Source of the DNA: Clostridiales bacterium | GTDB lineage: Bacteria > Bacillota > Clostridia > Oscillospirales > Oscillospiraceae | Assembly: GCA_019415645.1 (NCBI GenBank) | Contig: DXYV01000040.1 | Coordinates: 1 to 25,332, forward strand | DNA length: 25,332 nt | Direction of reading: 5' to 3' | Part shown: one piece after another, positions 1-6,383 of the stretch | Layout: every line of letters starts with the position of its first letter | Position numbering within the stretch: the stretch's first letter is position 1 | Made by a program: the position numbers and the translations under genes | The notes under the pieces: generated by a model | Seen by the model: the letters and a program-made list of their open reading frames with translations, nothing else | Databases searched by the model: none | Told to the model about the DNA's origin: nothing

Positions 1-700
1 CCGCGCCGCCGGGCCCCACGCCGCGGGCGTAGAGCACATCGTCCTGGGCCGCGGTCTCCACCGTGATGGTCTCGCCGGCGTGACACTGGTCCAGATAGCC
101 GATTTGAAGCTCCTGGATGAAACGGCCGGAGAGCTTGTCCTCCAGATGGAGGGCGTCGCACGCAAAATCCGCGTACTTGATGTTGTTGACGTGGCCGTTG
201 ATGTCCGTGTCGCTGTAATGGAGGGCGCGGTCCTCCCGGCCGGTCATCACCTCCGGCATACGCACCCGGTGGAGGGTCCTGGCCTTGCACAGAGGGCCGC
301 CGTCTGTGCCCTGAAATTCCTCCAGACGGCTCATGCGCAGGAGCTTGTAGGTATCCCGGTCAGCCAGCACCCAGGTGGACACTGCCTCGCCGACCGTCAC
401 GCCGTCGCAGATCAGGTCAAAATCCCGGTAGGTAGAGGCGCCCTTGGCGCCCCGGTGCCAGGTGCGCACGGTAAAGCGCTCATTCCAGCGCAGGGGGCGG
501 TCCAGATGGACCCAGATGCGCACCACCATCCAGAAACAGTTGTACTTTTTCAAGGTCTCCGGCCCGGAGACCCCCAGCCGGAGGGCCGCCATGGTGGCGG
601 CCTCCTGTAAATAGCCCAGAATGGCCGACGGCCGGGCGCAGCCGGTCAGGTCCACGTCCCGGGAATCCACGGTGAAGGTCTGCTCATAGGTGACGCTCAT
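1..700 (-). CDS. acyl-ACP thioesterase, 3' end cut by the window edge
   Basis: Releases fatty acids from acyl carrier protein in the cytoplasm. The gene reads leftward from an ATG at 698-700, with an AGGAG ribosome site overlapping the end of the upstream gene. About 233 residues are visible, beginning MSVTYEQTFTVDSRDVDLTG, so only the last part of a roughly 240-250 residue protein should be missing. The double-hotdog pattern is clear: an N-terminal half with WMVVRIWVHLDRPLRWNE and a second half with the catalytic segment SDTDINGHVNNIKYADF, whose Asn and His match the plant FatA/FatB and bacterial thioesterase active site (family knowledge). Only 4 bases separate it from the upstream zinc-ribbon gene, so the two are probably co-transcribed and translationally coupled. 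The real 3' end and terminator lie outside the window. Family assignment is strong; chain-length specificity cannot be read. Confidence 0.88.
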   Translation of the reverse strand, partial: MSVTYEQTFTVDSRDVDLTGCARPSAILGYLQEAATMAALRLGVSGPETLKKYNCFWMVVRIWVHLDRPLRWNERFTVRTWHRGAKGASTYRDFDLICDGVTVGEAVSTWVLADRDTYKLLRMSRLEEFQGTDGGPLCKARTLHRVRMPEVMTGREDRALHYSDTDINGHVNNIKYADFACDALHLEDKLSGRFIQELQIGYLDQCHAGETITVETAAQDDVLYARGVGPGGA

Positions 701-704
701 GGGG

Positions 705-1322
705 TTACTCCTCTTTCTTTCCAATGGTCAGGGTGGTCTTGCAGCAGATGTCGTCGATGTCGTCGGCCGTGGCCGCCGGCAGCCGCAGGGTGGCGCCGCA
801 GCGGGCGCAGATCAGCTCTACCGCACTGTATCCCACCTTGATTCCGTAGTCCTTGGACCCGCACTGGCAGGAAATGCCGCCCCGCTGGGCGATCTCCTTG
901 ATCTCCCCCAGCACCTCGCCCATGACTAGCTCGTCCAGAAACGCGCCCTTTTCCTCGGCCTGGCTCTCCAGCACCAGCCGATCCACCGCCTGTTCCAGCC
1001 GTTCCAGTGCCTGGAACACCGGCTCTTCCTCTCCCACATACAGGCAGTCCAGGCCGGAGGCCGCGCAGGAGAAGGCCAGCGTCTTTTCGTGGAGAAAGGC
1101 CCGGGTGGAGCAGGTCACCTTGTGATCCTTGCCGCAGAACACACAGGGTACCAGCAGGTGGCACTGGTCGCCCGTCATCTCCACCACCAGCTCGGATTTT
1201 CCGCAGGGACAGGGCAGATGGTTGATGGAGGCGGCCAGCTGAAAGGCCGTGCGCTCCACCGCTACCGCCTTGCCGCAGACGGGACAGATATATGCCAGGG
1301 TCCGTTTGGCTTCTTCGACCAT
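705..1322 (-). CDS. multi-zinc-ribbon protein of unknown function
   Basis: A 205-residue cytoplasmic protein with no transmembrane segment or signal peptide. It has repeated cysteine pairs: CPVC at 13-16, CPC at 38-40, C60/C63 (CVFC), and near the C terminus a CQC and a CARC pair. Two or three structural zinc sites are therefore likely. Between them, at about 95-140, is an acidic helical stretch (EEEPVFQALERLEQAVDRL). The ATG at 1320-1322 was chosen because AAAGGAGG (revcomp of 1331-1338) lies 8 bases upstream; the in-frame alternatives have no such site. A TATACT -10 (revcomp of 1360-1365) lies upstream, but no convincing -35 was found. It is the first gene of a two-gene unit with the acyl-ACP thioesterase. 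I do not recognise the family beyond zinc ribbon, and no enzymatic role should be assumed. Confidence 0.8.
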   Translation of the reverse strand: MVEEAKRTLAYICPVCGKAVAVERTAFQLAASINHLPCPCGKSELVVEMTGDQCHLLVPCVFCGKDHKVTCSTRAFLHEKTLAFSCAASGLDCLYVGEEEPVFQALERLEQAVDRLVLESQAEEKGAFLDELVMGEVLGEIKEIAQRGGISCQCGSKDYGIKVGYSAVELICARCGATLRLPAATADDIDDICCKTTLTIGKKEE

Positions 1323-1412
1323 GACCCATGCCTCCTTTGTTTTTTCCGCATTACCAAATAGTATAACACAGTTTGCGGAAACACACCATATGAAATTTAC
1401 CCGATCAACCAG

Positions 1413-1457
1413 AAAAACACCCCGTGCGACCGACCGGCCGCACGGGGTGTTTTTTTG
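1413..1457. terminator. bidirectional intrinsic terminator
   Basis: A perfect 13-base stem (1416-1428 with 1439-1451) has A-rich sequence on its left and a run of seven T on its right. It sits just beyond the 3' end of the FMN enzyme gene (minus strand) and upstream of the zinc-ribbon unit. On the minus strand the left-hand A run becomes the U tract, so it most plausibly ends the FMN dehydrogenase transcript. Confidence 0.8.
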
Positions 1458-1472
1458 CGGAGCGGGGCAGGG

Positions 1473-2495
1473 TCAGTCGGGAATCCGAGTGACCATATCC
1501 CGGGTGATCTCCCCGATGGAGTGGGCCCCGCACATGACCATGGTGTCGGCCAGCTCGGCCTCCAGCTGGTCCACATAGGCCCGCACGCCGTCGGCCCCGC
1601 CGCCGTACACGGCGGTGACAAAGGGGCGGGCGATGAGCACGCCGTCCGCGCCCAGAGCCAGAGCCTTGAACACGTCCACACCGGAGCGGATCCCGCCGTC
1701 CACCAGGATGGTGAGCTGACCGCCGACCGCCTGAACGATGTCCTCCAGCACCTCGGCGGTGGCGGGGGTCTGGTCCAGCACCCGGCCGCCGTGGTTGGAG
1801 ACCACGATGGCGGCGGCGCCGGCCTCCGCGGCTTTCCGCGCGCCCCGGACCGTCATGATTCCCTTGATAATAAAGGGAAGGGGCGTGGCATGGGCGATCT
1901 CCGCCAGCTCCGCCACGGTCTTGCTGCCGGCGGGAGGCGTGAGATTTTTCAGGAAAGGCAGACCGGCCGCGTCAATGTCCATGGCCAGAGCGAACGCGCC
2001 GCAGCCGTTGACCAGCTCCAGCTTGCTGTGCAGGGTGTGCGGGTCCCACGGCTTCACCGTGGGCACGCCGGTGCCGGCGCTGGTGTGAATGGCCTTGACC
2101 GCCGCCCGCATGACGGCGGGGTTGGTGCCGTCGCCGGTAAAGGCGGCGATTCCGGCCTCCGCGCAGGCGGGAACCAGAATATCGTTGTAGGCCAGGTCGT
2201 CGTATTTATCGCCATAGTGCAGGTTGACTGCGCCCACCGGGCCGGCAAAGACCGGCAGACGGAAGGTACGACCGAACAGGGTGCAGGTGGTGTCGGCCGG
2301 TTTGTTGTCGCAGATGGTGTCCAAATTGACCCGAATCTCCTGCCACTTGGCATAGTTCCGGGCGGCTACGGTGCCGGTGCCCTTGGCGCCCGGTCCGGGC
2401 ATGGTATTCCGGCACGCCAGACCGTTGCAGACGGGACAGGCCTTGCAGGGGCCCATCTGGCCGCGGGCGGCGGTCAAAACCTCTTGATAGGTCAT
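1473..2495 (-). CDS. FMN-dependent alpha-hydroxy-acid dehydrogenase/oxidase family protein
   Basis: A 340-residue TIM-barrel flavoenzyme of the lactate oxidase / L-lactate dehydrogenase / glycolate oxidase family, which oxidises 2-hydroxy acids to 2-keto acids. Family signatures are FIIKGIMT (flavin-contacting Lys), VVSNHGGRVLDQTPA (catalytic His and substrate-binding Arg) and ILVDGGIRSGVDVFKALALG (phosphate-binding loop). The N terminus is unusual in carrying CKACPVCNGLAC (Cys 17, 20, 23 and 28), a possible metal or disulfide cluster absent from classical lactate oxidases but, as I recall, common in Clostridia homologs. The start at 2495 is chosen because AGGGGG lies about 8 bases upstream; an in-frame extension to 2777 has no ribosome site and runs through the promoter. 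It stands alone with its own promoter and terminator. Substrate unknown; 'alpha-hydroxy-acid oxidizing protein' is the safe name. Confidence 0.88.
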   Translation of the reverse strand: MTYQEVLTAARGQMGPCKACPVCNGLACRNTMPGPGAKGTGTVAARNYAKWQEIRVNLDTICDNKPADTTCTLFGRTFRLPVFAGPVGAVNLHYGDKYDDLAYNDILVPACAEAGIAAFTGDGTNPAVMRAAVKAIHTSAGTGVPTVKPWDPHTLHSKLELVNGCGAFALAMDIDAAGLPFLKNLTPPAGSKTVAELAEIAHATPLPFIIKGIMTVRGARKAAEAGAAAIVVSNHGGRVLDQTPATAEVLEDIVQAVGGQLTILVDGGIRSGVDVFKALALGADGVLIARPFVTAVYGGGADGVRAYVDQLEAELADTMVMCGAHSIGEITRDMVTRIPD

Positions 2496-2529
2496 AGGTA
2501 AAATCCCCCTTTGATATTCACAATTTGCC

Positions 2530-2558
2530 ATTCTATCGCGTTCCATCTGCGCTTGCAA
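2530..2558 (-). promoter_or_regulatory. sigma-A promoter of the FMN dehydrogenase gene
   Basis: Reading the minus strand, a TTGCAA -35 (2553-2558) and a TAGAAT -10 (2530-2535) are separated by exactly 17 bases. They lie 35 bases upstream of the ATG and give a short leader that contains the ribosome site. Confidence 0.6.
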
Positions 2559-2742
2559 GGGAAAAATCGTAAATTTCTGCGGAATTTTGTTTTTCGGAAA
2601 GCAGAAGAATCCGAAGAACCCTCGGATTGCGACAAAATCAGCCTGAACAGTGAGATATAATAAGAAATACCAATTTATTCCACATAAAAGAAAGGCCGTT
2701 TGCACGAAGGGCCTTTGCCGCACGAGAACAGGAGGACAAGCT

Positions 2743-3048
2743 ATGCCGGTTACGGTAACCAGAGACCATCGGGACATGACGGCCTATCTGTCGGGCGAGA
2801 TCGACCATCACGGGGCCCGGGAGATCATGAACGCACTGGATCGGGAGATCGACGGGGCGCTGCCCCTGCGTCTGATGCTGGATCTGTCAGGCGTGACGTT
2901 TATGGACAGCTCGGGCATCGCGGTGCTGCTGCGCGCCTGGCGGAGAATGAACGAGCTGGAGGGGAGCGTATCCGTCACCCACATTCCGGCGCAGCCGCGC
3001 AGGGTGCTGGACGCCGCCGGCGTGGGTCGAATCATGACACTTTTGTAA
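2743..3048 (+). CDS. spoIIAA: anti-sigma-F factor antagonist SpoIIAA
   Basis: A 101-residue STAS-domain protein that controls sigma-F at the onset of forespore gene expression. Unphosphorylated SpoIIAA binds SpoIIAB and frees sigma-F; SpoIIAB phosphorylates it on a serine to inactivate it. The phosphorylation site lies in VTFMDSSGIAVLLRAW, with Ser57 equivalent to Ser58 of the Bacillus protein (family knowledge). The length is normal. The ATG at 2743 follows GGAGG with 8-base spacing; an upstream in-frame extension from 2650 has no ribosome site. It is the first gene of the spoIIAA-spoIIAB-sigF operon, with 13 bases before spoIIAB. Sigma-H normally drives this operon. A convincing sigma-H site was not found, and a TATAAT at 2656-2661 lacks a well-spaced -35. 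Confidence 0.95.
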   Translation: MPVTVTRDHRDMTAYLSGEIDHHGAREIMNALDREIDGALPLRLMLDLSGVTFMDSSGIAVLLRAWRRMNELEGSVSVTHIPAQPRRVLDAAGVGRIMTLL

Positions 3049-3061
3049 GGGGGAATACATA

Positions 3062-3508
3062 ATGACCAACTGCATCGACCAGACCACACTGATTTTTACC
3101 GCCCGTTCCGCCAACGAGGGCTTTGCCCGGGCGGCGGCGGCCTGCTACGCCGCCCAGCTGGACCCGACGCTGGACGAGGTAGCCGACATCAAGACCGCCG
3201 TATCCGAGGCGGTGACCAACGCCATCGTCCACGCCTACCCGGACACCATTGGAAAGGTGAGTATGCGGATGCGCCTGTTTGAAAACAATGAATTGGAGAT
3301 CGTGGTAAAGGACTGGGGCGTGGGCATCCCCGATGTGGAGCAGGCCCGCGCGCCGCTGTTCACCACTGGAAATGAGGAGCGTTCCGGCATGGGGTTTACC
3401 ATCATGGAGAGCTTTATGGACAGCCTGCGGGTGCGCTCCAAGGTGGGCAAGGGAACCACCGTTACCCTGCGCAAGCGCATTGCCCGAAGGGCGGGGATGG
3501 CGCGGTGA
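3062..3508 (+). CDS. spoIIAB: anti-sigma-F factor / serine kinase SpoIIAB
   Basis: A 148-residue GHKL-fold ATPase that binds and inhibits sigma-F and phosphorylates SpoIIAA. The ATP site is complete: N box SEAVTNAIVHAY (Glu49, Asn53), G1 box KDWGVGIPD (Asp84, Gly86, Gly88) and G2 box ERSGMGF (Gly109, Gly111). GTTVTL near residue 131 is the last conserved strand. The ATG at 3062 is preceded by AAGGGGGAA. Its TGA stop overlaps the GTG start of sigF by 4 bases, consistent with coupled translation so that the anti-sigma factor and its sigma factor are made together. The C-terminal tail is basic. Confidence 0.95.
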   Translation: MTNCIDQTTLIFTARSANEGFARAAAACYAAQLDPTLDEVADIKTAVSEAVTNAIVHAYPDTIGKVSMRMRLFENNELEIVVKDWGVGIPDVEQARAPLFTTGNEERSGMGFTIMESFMDSLRVRSKVGKGTTVTLRKRIARRAGMAR

Positions 3509-4221
3509 GCAGCGTCCACTCCCCTGAACTGCTGGAGGCGGCCGCGGCGGGGGACAATGAGGCCTGTGAAAAGCTGCTGGAGGAAAATGTGGGCCTGATC
3601 TGGTCCATCGTGCGCCGTTATTATGGGCGCGGCGTGGATGCGGAGGACCTGTACCAGCTGGGGTGCCTGGGCTTCCTGAAGGCGGTGCGGGGCTTTGATC
3701 CGGCCTACGGCACACAGTTTTCCACCTACGCGGTCCCCAAGATCGCCGGGGAGATCCGGCGGTTCCTGCGGGACGACGGGACGGTAAAAGTGAGCCGGGG
3801 GGTAAAGGAACGGGCCCAGGTGATCCGTCTGGCGCGGGACAAGCTGGGCCACAGCCTGGGCCGGGAGCCCACCCTCTCCGAGCTGGCGGAGGAGACCGGC
3901 CTGGAGGCCGAGGAAATTGCCGCCGCCGAGACCGCCACCCTGTCGGTGACCTCGCTCCAGGGGGAGAGCGGGGAGGACGGCTTCACCCTGGAGGCCGTGC
4001 TGGGGACCGACGGCATGGAGGAGCGGCTCATTGAGCAGGTGGCCCTGCGGGATGCCATCGCCGCCCTGCCCGAGCGGGAGCAGCAGGTCATCGGGCTGCG
4101 CTTCTATAAAAATCTGACCCAGGAGCGGGCCGCCCGGGTGCTGGGGGTCAGTCAGGTCCAGGTATCCCGAATCGAGCGGCGGGCTATGGCGCACCTGCGG
4201 GAGCTGATGCAGGAGGAGTGA
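3505..4221 (+). CDS. sigF: RNA polymerase sporulation sigma factor sigma-F (SpoIIAC)
   Basis: A 238-residue sigma-70 family factor directing early forespore transcription. The start is a GTG at 3505-3507 inside the spoIIAB stop (GTGA overlap). Region 2 is visible as EDLYQLGCLGFLKAVRGFDP followed by FSTYAVPKIAGEIRRFLRDDG (about residues 50-95). Region 3 spans about 100-155. Region 4 ends with LTQERAARVLGVSQVQVSRI, the helix-turn-helix that reads the -35 element. Gene order and overlaps match the canonical spoIIA operon. It is the last gene of the unit: the next 600 bases hold only palindromes, and no spoVA genes follow. Confidence 0.95.
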   Translation: MSSVHSPELLEAAAAGDNEACEKLLEENVGLIWSIVRRYYGRGVDAEDLYQLGCLGFLKAVRGFDPAYGTQFSTYAVPKIAGEIRRFLRDDGTVKVSRGVKERAQVIRLARDKLGHSLGREPTLSELAEETGLEAEEIAAAETATLSVTSLQGESGEDGFTLEAVLGTDGMEERLIEQVALRDAIAALPEREQQVIGLRFYKNLTQERAARVLGVSQVQVSRIERRAMAHLRELMQEE

Positions 4222-4269
4222 GCGCGCCGGGCACACGCGGGAGGCGCGCCGCCGATTCTGCTGCACACC

Positions 4270-4372
4270 CGTAGGGGTCGATCTCCGCGCTAAGTGCCGC
4301 CGCTGCGCGGCGGTTGCGCTCCGAAAGGCGGCCCGCAGGCCGTCTTACGGAGCGCAAAGATTGGCCCCTATG
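4270..4372. repeat. 103-base palindromic element with imperfect terminal inverted repeats
   Basis: The ends CGTAGGGGTCGATC (4270-4283) and GATTGGCCCCTATG (4359-4372) are inverted repeats matching at 11 of 14 positions. Inside lie two perfect or near-perfect hairpins: 4297-4313 (6-base stem, CTGCG apex), and 4314-4357 (10-base outer stem TTGCGCTCCG/CGGAGCGCAA, 7-base inner stem, CGCA(G) apex). The whole unit can fold as one cruciform. It has no open reading frame and resembles a small non-autonomous or REP-like element. It lies about 50 bases beyond sigF and may also stop that transcript, although no U tract is present. Confidence 0.6.
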
Positions 4373-4738
4373 AGAGGCTTCCCATACCGAACCGGGCCAG
4401 GCGTACTTTGTGGACCTTGCCAGTCCACAACACCCGGCCGGGGAACGGCAGTGGGTGCTGGGGTGCCGGAGTATGCAAGTTTCGGGCGCCGGGGATGAAG
4501 GGCAGAGGCCTTCGACAGAACCGGGGGTTGGAAAAGGGGGTGTCCCCCTTTTCTCGCCTTCTTTTGGGTCCTTTTCTTGGCGACGCAAGAAAAGGACAAA
4601 CATCCCACGGGGGCCGGGGCCGCAGCTCCGGGGAAACCCGCCTGCGGGCGGGACAGCGGGCGCGCAGCACCCGCAAGGGGTACGCCGCATCCGTAAGGCG
4701 GCAGAGCCGCCAACGGCTGTGCAGCACGCGCCCCTACG
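4373..4738. repeat. composite non-coding array of hairpins, ending CCCCTACG
   Basis: There is no supportable gene here; frames on both strands lack codon character and ribosome sites. Hairpins in order: 4408-4415/4423-4430 (TTGTGGAC stem), 4531-4540/4544-4553 (GAAAAGGGGG stem, TGT loop), 4568-4579/4586-4597 (perfect 12-base GTCCTTTTCTTG stem, GCGACG loop), 4614-4619/4626-4631, 4637-4642/4647-4652 and 4656-4660/4670-4674. The last three have CGCAG or CTGCG at the apex. The end CCCCTACG (4731-4738) is the exact complement of CGTAGGGG at 4270-4277, so 4270-4738 could be one 469-base composite element. From memory, the 4568-4597 hairpin resembles intergenic repeats seen in Oscillospiraceae genomes. 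The remaining bases up to 4818 show nothing further. Confidence 0.5.
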
Positions 4739-4818
4739 ATGGTTGAGGGCAAAGGATACACCGCTTGCAGCGACGAGGCAGAACAAGAAATGTACCAATA
4801 CTTCCGCACAGCTGCGGC

Positions 4819-5103
4819 TCAATAGATGGGCCGCAGCAGGTCCACGCCGCCCACGTCGCGGCCGAACTGCACGCCCAGCAGGAACGCCAGCTCCTGCTCG
4901 TACTCCGCCTGGGCACAGCGCGCGTCCAGCAGATTCATGACCTGAAGCAGCAGAGCCCGATTGCGCCGGTGCCGGCGCTGAAAGGCGTTCCACTGCCGCT
5001 GATAGCGCTCCTGATACCACTGAAGCTCCCGGTCCGTCCGAATGGCCTGGGGCGGATTTTGGCGCAGCATATCTCCGAACCATGAAAATGTGGAATGTTT
5101 CAT
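4819..5103 (-). CDS. small protein of unknown function, divergent from the XRE-gtr operon
   Basis: A 94-residue protein starting MKHSTFSWFGDMLRQNPPQA, rich in Arg, Gln and Tyr, with a probable amphipathic helix-turn-helix pattern across 30-80 and ending FLLGVQFGRDVGGVDLL. It has no transmembrane segment, signal peptide or cysteine motif. That it is a real gene is supported by AGGTGA 5-6 bases before the ATG at 5103 and a near-consensus promoter 20 bases further upstream. The C-terminal pattern loosely recalls small Clostridia proteins of the DUF6809 type, but this is only a guess. It shares its promoter region and operator palindromes with the XRE regulator gene, so it is probably a direct target of that regulator. 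Function unknown. Confidence 0.7.
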   Translation of the reverse strand: MKHSTFSWFGDMLRQNPPQAIRTDRELQWYQERYQRQWNAFQRRHRRNRALLLQVMNLLDARCAQAEYEQELAFLLGVQFGRDVGGVDLLRPIY

Positions 5104-5121
5104 CGAATCACCTCGTATGAG

Positions 5122-5150
5122 ATTATAGCACAGTGCAATAAGTGGGTCAA
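5122..5150 (-). promoter_or_regulatory. strong sigma-A promoter of the 94-residue gene
   Basis: On the minus strand, a TTGACC -35 (5145-5150), a 17-base spacer and a perfect TATAAT -10 (5122-5127). An operator-like palindrome occupies the spacer, so a bound repressor would block RNA polymerase. Confidence 0.8.
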
Positions 5151-5176
5151 GAAAAACTTAATGCACCGTGCAATAA
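5129..5176. promoter_or_regulatory. two copies of an operator-like palindrome between divergent promoters
   Basis: GCACAGTGCAATAA (5129-5142) and GCACCGTGCAATAA (5163-5176) are direct repeats differing at one base, with start points 34 bases apart. Each is centred on an inverted repeat, (T)GCACnGTGCA. The first lies between the -35 and -10 of the leftward promoter; the second abuts the -35 of the rightward promoter. Their placement fits binding sites for the XRE regulator encoded just downstream, giving autorepression and control of the divergent gene. This is inferred from position and symmetry. Confidence 0.6.
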
Positions 5177-5205
5177 TTTACAGCTATTGCAGATTGCTAT
5201 ATAAT
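5177..5205 (+). promoter_or_regulatory. sigma-A promoter of the XRE-gtrB-gtrA operon
   Basis: A TTTACA -35 (5177-5182), a 17-base spacer and a perfect TATAAT -10 (5200-5205) lie 16 bases before the XRE start codon, so the leader is very short. Confidence 0.75.
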
Positions 5206-5221
5206 TTGAACGGGTGATTGC

Positions 5222-5425
5222 ATGGAAGAGTTCAAGGATATTGTGAAGCGCAAGCGGATCGAAAAGGGATACAGCCAGAACCAGTTGGCGAAAAAACTGA
5301 ATATTTCCCAATCCTTTATGAATCAAATTGAGTCGGGAGTACGGAACCCAAGGCTGTCTCTTGTCGTCCAAATCTGTGAGGTACTCGAAATTCCACTGTT
5401 TGGAGAAGATCAAAGCCATGAATGA
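5222..5425 (+). CDS. small XRE-family transcriptional regulator
   Basis: A 67-residue single-domain DNA-binding protein. Residues 5-60 form a Cro/C1-type helix-turn-helix: IVKRKRIEKGYSQNQLAKKL, then NISQSFMNQIESGVRNPRLS, with the recognition helix at SQSFMNQIESG. There is no ligand-binding or dimerisation domain beyond the HTH. The ATG at 5222 has GGGTGAT just upstream. The gene is AT-richer than its neighbours. Its last 8 bases overlap the glycosyltransferase start (ATGAATGA), so the two are translationally coupled. Given the twin palindromes immediately upstream, it probably represses its own operon and the divergent 94-residue gene (inference). Confidence 0.9.
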   Translation: MEEFKDIVKRKRIEKGYSQNQLAKKLNISQSFMNQIESGVRNPRLSLVVQICEVLEIPLFGEDQSHE

Positions 5426-6383
5426 GATTCTGTTTCTTGTCGTCCCCTGTTACAACGAGGAGGAGGTCCTGCCCGAGACCGCCCGCCGCCTGGGGGACAA
5501 GCTGGCCGCCCTGACCGCGGCCGGGAAAATCAGTCCGGACAGCCGGGTGCTGTTTGTGAATGACGGCTCGAAGGACAGGACCTGGGAGCTGATTCGCGGG
5601 CTCCATGCCCGCGACCCCCGGTTCCTGGGCGCGGACCTCACCCGGAACCGGGGGCACCAGAACGCCCTGCTGGCCGGCCTGATGACCGCCAAAGACCGCT
5701 GCGACATGGCCATTTCCATGGACGCCGACCTGCAGGACGATGTGGACGCGGTGGACGCCATGGTGGACGCCTATCATCAGGGCTGCGACATCGTCTACGG
5801 CGTGCGCTCCTCCCGGAAGAAGGATACCTTCTTCAAGCGCTTTACCGCCGAGGCCTTTTACCGCCTGATGAACCGCATGGGGGCGGAGACGGTGTTCAAC
5901 CACGCCGACTACCGCCTGATGTCCCGGCGGGCTCTGGAGGGGCTGTCCCAATTTAAGGAGGTCAACCTTTTTCTGCGGGGCATCGTGCCCATGATCGGCT
6001 ATACCACCGGCACGGTGGAGTATGAGCGGGGCGAGCGCTTTGCCGGAGAGAGCAAGTATCCCCTGAAAAAGATGGTGGCCTTCGCGCTGGAGGGCATCAC
6101 CAGCCTGTCCACCAAGCCCATCCGTATGGTGACGGGGCTGGGCTTCCTCATCTTCCTGGTGTCCATCCTCATGCTGATATACAGCATCGTCCGCTGGGCC
6201 ACCGGAGCCACGATTTTGGGCTGGGCCAGCGTGATCTGCTCCGTGTGGGCCATCGGCGGCCTGATTCTATTGTCGCTGGGCATCATCGGCGAATATATTG
6301 GGAAGATCTACCTGGAGACCAAGGGCCGTCCCCGCTTCCTGATTCGGGAGCTGCTGGAGGATGAGGATGAAAAAACTGTTTGA
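5418..6383 (+). CDS. GtrB-like polyprenyl-phosphate glycosyltransferase (GT2 family)
   Basis: A 321-residue membrane-anchored glycosyltransferase that loads a sugar from a nucleotide donor onto polyprenyl phosphate, for later transfer to a cell-surface polymer. The N terminus has the GT2 signature LFLVVPCYNEEEVLPET, with NDGSKD around Asp49 and the metal-binding segment ISMDADLQDD (Asp102, Asp104). Two transmembrane helices follow at about 236-258 and 267-293, the usual layout of the GtrB/CsbB/YkcC group. The ATG at 5418 is chosen because it gives MNEILFLVVPCYNEE with GGAGA 11 bases upstream; the longer in-frame extension would overlap most of the XRE gene. It overlaps GtrA downstream by 17 bases. 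The sugar and acceptor are unknown; teichoic acid or a surface glycan is likely. Confidence 0.9.
   Translation: MNEILFLVVPCYNEEEVLPETARRLGDKLAALTAAGKISPDSRVLFVNDGSKDRTWELIRGLHARDPRFLGADLTRNRGHQNALLAGLMTAKDRCDMAISMDADLQDDVDAVDAMVDAYHQGCDIVYGVRSSRKKDTFFKRFTAEAFYRLMNRMGAETVFNHADYRLMSRRALEGLSQFKEVNLFLRGIVPMIGYTTGTVEYERGERFAGESKYPLKKMVAFALEGITSLSTKPIRMVTGLGFLIFLVSILMLIYSIVRWATGATILGWASVICSVWAIGGLILLSLGIIGEYIGKIYLETKGRPRFLIRELLEDEDEKTV

Noticed and set aside
2558..2620. A sigma-H promoter for the spoIIA operon (AGGGAAA...GGAATTTT, or CGGAAAG...GAACCC)
   Set aside because: Expected biologically, but the candidate -35/-10 pairs have wrong spacing (17 rather than about 14 bases to GAAT) or too many mismatches.
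2656..2661. TATAAT upstream of spoIIAA as a sigma-A promoter
   Set aside because: No -35 at 16-18 bases; the nearest TTGCGA is 23 bases away.
4294..4746. Several overlapping frames of 100-150 codons on both strands downstream of sigF
   Set aside because: They run through palindromes, lack ribosome sites and codon bias, and change frame arbitrarily. The region is better explained as non-coding repeats.
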